Below are positions 6,661 to 9,572 of a stretch of DNA of 9,572 nucleotides, piece by piece. The stretch covers positions 1 through 9,572 of the forward strand of contig CAZOBJ010000110.1 of the NCBI GenBank assembly GCA_964577825.1. The letters run 5' to 3'. The notes below the pieces were generated by a model. The model made no database searches. It saw only the letters and a list, made by a program, of their open reading frames with translations, and was not told the DNA's origin. The translations under genes were made by a program, and so were the position numbers. Within the stretch, counting starts at the first letter, position 1; every line of letters begins with the position of its first letter. The DNA is from CAZOBJ01 sp964577825. GTDB taxonomy: Bacteria; Planctomycetota; SZUA-567; JAFGNG01.

Positions 6661-6689
6661 CATGCAACGACCGATAAAGTCGTATCATG
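6661..6689. promoter_or_regulatory. Imperfect 11-base inverted repeat in the STAS gene leader (operator or mRNA hairpin)
   Basis: CATGCAACGAC (6661-6671) and GTCGTATCATG (6679-6689) pair at 9 of 11 positions around a seven-base AT-rich centre. The two mismatches are adjacent in the middle of each arm, leaving paired blocks of four and five. It lies between the predicted transcription start (near 6692) and the Shine-Dalgarno, so it could be a repressor operator or a 5' stem-loop. Confidence 0.5.
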
Positions 6690-6698
6690 CCCTGTAGT

Positions 6699-6726
6699 AT
6701 TGTAGAACACGGCAGCGCATGTGCAA
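6699..6726 (-). promoter_or_regulatory. Sigma-70 type promoter of the STAS-winged-helix gene
   Basis: On the minus strand TTGCAC (6726-6721) and TACAAT (6704-6699) are spaced by 16 bases. Transcription would start near 6692, giving a leader of about 65 bases that contains the inverted repeat at 6661-6689 and the Shine-Dalgarno. Confidence 0.5.
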
Positions 6727-7046
6727 ATAGGAGATACGGGGTCGGAATCGCCTTGGCCGCAAGTGGTTGTGAATTGGCGGGTTAGGAAGACAGTTCGTTG
6801 GAAAGTTTTTGCTGGAGAATGCAACCGGGTCGGGAGAGCGCCTGGACTTGCAGGCCTGGGGGCGGCCCCGCGGCGTCCTTGCCAAGCCGATCAGAAAGAA
6901 AATGCATGGTCTGCGCCGCGGTCACGGGCTATATTGAGAGCGCGTGATGGCGGATGCGGCGTATGCGCTCGGGGAGGATGGAGGCTTGCCAAACACGCAA
7001 TCGGATGGTACGGATAGCTCAAATGCCGCGTGCACGGCCGACAGAT
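6727..7046. other. Gene-free divergent region between the STAS gene and the lipoprotein gene
   Basis: I find no credible gene here on either strand: open frames are short, lack ribosome binding sites or have low-complexity Arg/Gly composition. A relatively AT-rich patch lies at about 6760-6822 in otherwise GC-rich DNA. The lipoprotein gene needs a promoter in this stretch. TTGCCA at 6986-6991 and a TATATT at 6930-6935 are possible elements, but neither has a convincing partner box, so I make no promoter call. Confidence 0.5.
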
Positions 7047-7053
7047 AAGGAGG
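7047..7053 (+). promoter_or_regulatory. Near-perfect Shine-Dalgarno of the small lipoprotein gene
   Basis: AAGGAGG lies five bases before the ATG at 7059. The match to the anti-Shine-Dalgarno is among the best in the window, and it supports the small downstream frame as a genuine, probably well translated gene. Confidence 0.75.
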
Positions 7054-7058
7054 CGAGG

Positions 7059-7274
7059 ATGAACGCTCTGAGGGCGACGGTGCTGATGGTGGCGGCAGGC
7101 GCGCTGTTTGCGGTCGGGTGCGATCCGAACCCGAACGAACCCGAGCCGCCCCTGACCCCACAGGAACGCGCCGAACAGAAGAAGGAGTACGACAGAGCGC
7201 GAGAGCGAGCCAGTCAAGAGGCCGAGGAGGCCTCGCAGCGGATGCACGAGCAGCGGATTCCGCCGGGGCGTTGA
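7059..7274 (+). CDS. Small predicted lipoprotein, unknown function
   Basis: A 71-residue protein I cannot assign to a named family. It starts with MNALRATVLMVAAGALFAVGC, a short signal sequence ending in a lipobox-like AVGC with Cys21 as the lipidation site; Ala at -3 is less usual than Leu. The mature protein is only 51 residues: a Pro/Asn/Glu-rich tether (DPNPNEPEPPLTP) followed by a highly charged Glu/Arg/Gln helix (about 35-65) that could form a coiled coil. The residue after Cys is Asp, which in enterobacteria retains lipoproteins in the inner membrane; whether that rule holds here is unknown. A near-perfect AAGGAGG precedes the start, which argues for real expression. It stands alone between the divergent STAS regulator and the RAM-domain gene, 227 bases upstream of the latter. 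Confidence 0.7.
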   Translation: MNALRATVLMVAAGALFAVGCDPNPNEPEPPLTPQERAEQKKEYDRARERASQEAEEASQRMHEQRIPPGR

Positions 7275-7280
7275 TCGGCC

Positions 7281-7296
7281 GGGCTGCGGGGCTGCG
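7281..7296 (+). repeat. Tandem 8-base duplication
   Basis: GGGCTGCG is repeated twice without a gap directly after the lipoprotein stop. It runs into TGCGAC-GA-GTCGCA (7293-7306), a six-base inverted repeat that could be a weak terminator hairpin, although no T-run follows. Confidence 0.4.
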
Positions 7297-7459
7297 ACGA
7301 GTCGCAATCCGGGGCGAGGCTCAGTGCGAAGGGCGTTGCCGCGGAGCCGGCGCGTGGAAGGATGCGACGCCTTGCGGTTGTGGGCCGAGGCTAGCCAACC
7401 CTACGAGCCTGAGGGTGGCCGGCTCGCAGGGAACAAGCCCCGAACCGCGCACGTGGACG

Positions 7460-7469
7460 TTCGATCGAA
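7460..7469. promoter_or_regulatory. Perfect 10-base palindrome upstream of the RAM-domain gene
   Basis: TTCGATCGAA lies 32 bases before the start codon. It has the form of an operator but is short enough to occur by chance several times in a window of this size. Confidence 0.25.
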
Positions 7470-7501
7470 ACTGCGGTACGGGTAGACGAGAGGGGAAGGC
7501 T

Positions 7502-7777
7502 ATGCTGACAGCGGTTGTGCTTCTGGACGTGAAGCGGGATCGGATCAACGCGGTGGCCGAGGAACTGGCCGAGCTCGACGGAGTGAGCGAAGTGTACTCG
7601 GTCACGGGCCGGATGGACCTGATCGCCATGCTGCGCGTCAAGGGACAGGAGGACTTGGCCGAGCTCGTCACCAACCGAATCCTGCGGGTGGAGGGAATCC
7701 TCCGCTCGGAGACCCTGCTGGCCTTGCGCGCGTACTCGCGCCATGACCTGGAGGGCATGTTCACGATCGGGCAGTAG
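7502..7777 (+). CDS. Stand-alone Lrp/AsnC ligand-binding (RAM) domain protein
   Basis: A 91-residue protein made only of the Lrp/AsnC C-terminal domain (RAM, PF01037), which in full regulators binds amino acids and builds dimers and octamers. Visible features are the first strand MLTAVVLLDV, the helix RINAVAEELAEL, the turn VYSVTGRMDLIAML (ligand-pocket region of the fold), the second helix EDLAELVTNRIL, and the closing strand ETLLALRAYS followed by the tail HDLEGMF. This SVTG-x-x-DL...RAYS-x-HDLE pattern is characteristic of the small SMLA-type stand-alone proteins. There is no helix-turn-helix: the same frame is open upstream, but its Arg/Gly-rich translation is not HTH-like and AGGGGA lies five bases before the ATG at 7502. 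It probably binds a small molecule in the cytosol or forms mixed assemblies with full-length Lrp proteins. It precedes the histidine kinase, which has its own promoter. Confidence 0.88.
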   Translation: MLTAVVLLDVKRDRINAVAEELAELDGVSEVYSVTGRMDLIAMLRVKGQEDLAELVTNRILRVEGILRSETLLALRAYSRHDLEGMFTIGQ

Positions 7778-7898
7778 CCTCCGCGGGTTGGACAGGGGGG
7801 AGCCCGGCGGATGCGTGATCGCCTACTGGGTTCCGTGTCGACAAGCGCGAGAGGCGGTCCTCAAGTACCACCGGGAGAGCCTTGGTGCAAGGCGGCCT

Positions 7899-7927
7899 TT
7901 GACGAGCCCGACCCAAGGAGATAGGAT
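7899..7927 (+). promoter_or_regulatory. Sigma-70 type promoter of the MASE3 histidine kinase gene
   Basis: TTGACG (7899-7904) and TAGGAT (7922-7927) are spaced by 17 bases, the optimal distance. Transcription should start near 7934, giving a short leader of about 26 bases before the ATG at 7960. Confidence 0.6.
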
Positions 7928-7930
7928 ACT

Positions 7931-7945
7931 CACCGTCCGACGGTG
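7931..7945. promoter_or_regulatory. Perfect 7+1+7 inverted repeat overlapping the kinase transcription start
   Basis: CACCGTC and GACGGTG are exact inverted copies around one C. The repeat starts three bases after the -10 box, covers the predicted start site and ends just before the G-rich ribosome binding site (about 7948-7952). It fits a repressor operator; as RNA it would form a five-base stem with a TCCGA loop beside the Shine-Dalgarno. Confidence 0.5.
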
Positions 7946-7959
7946 CAGGGGGCGCCGCC

Positions 7960-9528
7960 ATGCCCGCTACCACGCAGCTGTACCAGCCTCGACCGGCGGC
8001 GAGCGCGCTGAAGATCCTCCTGTTTCTGGGCGCCATTTCGCTGGCGAACTTCTACCACTACCTCCTGTTTCACAGTATCGCAGAGATCTTCAGCGTGGTC
8101 GTGGCTTGTGCCACGTTCATGCTCGCCTGGAACTGTCGCTACTACATGCGCCAGCACTCCATCGTGTACCTCGGGATCGGGTACGTGTTCGTCGCGGTGC
8201 TCGAAATGTTCCACGTGCTCAGCTGCATGGGCATGGGCATGCAGCATCAGGACGTGAACCGGACCACGCAGTTCTGGACCGCCGCCAGGCTCGTGGAGGC
8301 AATCACGTTCGTCTGTGCCGGACTGCTCGCCCATCGCCGCCTGCGGCCGGTGAGCGTGTTCCTGTTCTATGCGCTGGTCATGTTCGCGGCGATCGGGCTC
8401 ATCTTCGCCGGGCACTTCCCGACCACGGTGGCCGACGGGCAGGTCACGCAATTCAAGCTCCTGAGCGAGTACGCCACGGTGCTGCTCTTCGCGCTGTCGC
8501 TGCTTCTCTTCCGCCGCGTGCGCGACGTGTTCGAGCGCAATGTGTTCGTTCTGCTGGTCCTCTCCATCGTGCTACGCATGCTGGCGGAGCTCGACTTCGC
8601 GTATCACGCGCCCGGGTACGCCGAGTCGAACCTGGTCGGCCACATGCTCAAGCTCGCAGCGTTCTGCTTGGTGTACAAGGCGATCATCGAGAGTGGTCTG
8701 CGTCGGCCGTACGGGTTCCTGTTCGAGAGCCTGCGACGCAGCGAGGACGCCCTGCGCGCGGCGAATCTGAACTTGCGGCGGCGCACCGAGGAGCTCGAAC
8801 GCGCCAACGAGGAGCTCGACGCCTTCAGCCATACCGTGGTGCACGACTTGAAACGGCCGCTCACGTCCGTGCAAGGGTTCGCGGACCTGCTGGCCGAGCA
8901 AGAGGCGCCCAGGCCTTCCCAGTGCCGCGAATGGGGAGAGCGCATCGGCGCAGCCGCAAGGCGGATGGGCGCGCTCATCGAGGACCTGCTGTCTCTCTCG
9001 CAGGTCAAGCGCGGAAGGCTCAATGAAGAGGCCTTCGATCTCGCGCCGCTCGCGCGCGAAGTGGCCGACCGCGTGCGGGAGACGCAACCCGGACGAGAGG
9101 TCGATCTGGAGGTCGAGGGAGGGCTGGTCGTGCGCGCGGACCCGAGCCTGATGCGCGTGGTGCTGGAGAACCTACTCGCCAACGCCTGGAAGTTCACGCG
9201 CACGCGTGCGGAGGCGCGCGTGACGGTGCGCGCAGACGACCCTCCGGGCCCGGGCATGCGCACGATCGTGATACAGGACAACGGCGTGGGGTTCGAGACG
9301 CGTCACGCGGCGCGTCTGTTTCGGCCCTTTGAGCGGCTGCACCGTTCGGACGAGTACGAGGGAACCGGCGTGGGCCTGGCCACCGTCCGGCGCATTATCG
9401 AGCGCCACGGCGGCACGGTGTGGGCGCACGGCGCATCGGGCGAGGGCGCCGCGTTCTACTTCACGGTGCCGGCCTCACTGGCCCCGGCTGACAAGAGCCG
9501 GGAAGGCCGGGCCGAGTCAACAAGCTAG
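7960..9528 (+). CDS. MASE3-domain membrane sensor histidine kinase
   Basis: A 522-residue sensor kinase. Residues about 15-245 are a membrane domain of roughly seven to eight segments that matches MASE3: FHSIAEIFSVVVACATFMLAWN (38-58) is its signature, followed by GYVFVAVLEMFHVLSCMGMGM and TQFWTAARLVEAITF. A charged coiled-coil linker (about 258-290) leads to the phospho-acceptor helix FSHTVVHDLKRPLTSVQGF with His295. The ATPase domain has the N box ENLLANAWKFT (Asn407), the G1 box DNGVGF (440-445), the F box FRPFERLH and the G2 box GTGVGLATVRRIIERHGG (from 469). All catalytic boxes are intact; no PAS, HAMP or receiver domain is present. The HDL-x-x-PL form places it with phytochrome-like/PAS-type kinases. 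MASE3 ligands are unknown to me. No response regulator gene is in the window, so its partner lies elsewhere or just past the end. Confidence 0.92.
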   Translation: MPATTQLYQPRPAASALKILLFLGAISLANFYHYLLFHSIAEIFSVVVACATFMLAWNCRYYMRQHSIVYLGIGYVFVAVLEMFHVLSCMGMGMQHQDVNRTTQFWTAARLVEAITFVCAGLLAHRRLRPVSVFLFYALVMFAAIGLIFAGHFPTTVADGQVTQFKLLSEYATVLLFALSLLLFRRVRDVFERNVFVLLVLSIVLRMLAELDFAYHAPGYAESNLVGHMLKLAAFCLVYKAIIESGLRRPYGFLFESLRRSEDALRAANLNLRRRTEELERANEELDAFSHTVVHDLKRPLTSVQGFADLLAEQEAPRPSQCREWGERIGAAARRMGALIEDLLSLSQVKRGRLNEEAFDLAPLAREVADRVRETQPGREVDLEVEGGLVVRADPSLMRVVLENLLANAWKFTRTRAEARVTVRADDPPGPGMRTIVIQDNGVGFETRHAARLFRPFERLHRSDEYEGTGVGLATVRRIIERHGGTVWAHGASGEGAAFYFTVPASLAPADKSREGRAESTS

Positions 9529-9529
9529 G

Positions 9530-9572
9530 TCAGGCCTCGCCGTCCATCTCCCGCAATCGACGCTTGGCCTCG
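9530..9572 (-). CDS. Possible C-terminal tail of a convergent gene (partial)
   Basis: On the minus strand the last bases encode EAKRRLREMDGEA followed by TGA (9532-9530), one base from the kinase stop codon. The frame is open to the window edge. Thirteen residues give no family assignment. The tight convergent spacing and the charged helical composition make a real gene plausible, but chance cannot be excluded. Confidence 0.35.
   Translation of the reverse strand, partial: EAKRRLREMDGEA

Noticed and set aside
6721..7017. 98-codon open frame on the plus strand in the divergent region
   Set aside because: No ribosome binding site, irregular composition rich in Arg, Trp and Cys, and no recognisable motif.
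6986..7017. Possible promoter for the lipoprotein gene (TTGCCA with TACGGA 17 bases later)
   Set aside because: The -10 candidate matches the consensus at only two positions.
7118..7501. A longer protein reading in frame from 7118 into the RAM-domain gene, perhaps with an HTH
   Set aside because: The upstream translation overlaps the lipoprotein gene, is Arg/Gly/Ala-rich noise and has no helix-turn-helix; the ATG at 7502 has its own ribosome binding site.

Overview
The window is GC-rich, densely coding bacterial DNA with full leaders and strong Shine-Dalgarno sequences. Nothing in it fixes the taxon. Secreted and lipid-anchored small proteins, a PTS enzyme I and a MASE3-type sensor kinase suggest a free-living, probably diderm bacterium, perhaps an uncultured environmental lineage; this is inference. 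No RNA gene, CRISPR array, insertion sequence, integrase or phage gene is visible.

Layout. (1) Positions 1-2766, plus strand: the 3' part of a Gfo/Idh/MocA-type sugar dehydrogenase, a complete DegT/StrS-type PLP aminotransferase and an SDR oxidoreductase. Oxidation to a keto sugar or keto cyclitol, transamination and a second redox step is the usual logic of amino-sugar or aminocyclitol metabolism. (2) Positions 2939-5740, plus strand: a near-consensus sigma-70 promoter drives a full-length phosphoenolpyruvate-protein phosphotransferase (PTS enzyme I) followed by a secreted TraB/GumN (Tiki-like) protein. No HPr or EII gene is in the window. (3) Positions 5741-5856: a convergent gap with three GC-rich hairpins. 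(4) Positions 5857-6627, minus strand: an unusual two-domain protein, an N-terminal STAS domain and a C-terminal winged helix, with its own promoter and a large imperfect palindrome in its leader. (5) Positions 6628-7058: a divergent control region without a gene. (6) Positions 7059-7777, plus strand: a 71-residue lipoprotein and, after a 227-nt gap, a 91-residue stand-alone Lrp/AsnC ligand-binding (RAM) domain. (7) Positions 7899-9528, plus strand: a promoter with an overlapping perfect palindrome, then a MASE3 sensor histidine kinase. The last 43 bases may hold the tail of a convergent minus-strand gene.

The first block is metabolic. The rest is mainly signalling and regulation: PTS phosphotransfer, a STAS-DNA-binding fusion, a small-molecule-binding RAM domain and a membrane histidine kinase. 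I see no proof that these genes form one system. The observations most worth following are the STAS-winged-helix fusion with its palindromic leader, the dehydrogenase/aminotransferase/SDR trio, and the palindrome at the kinase promoter.
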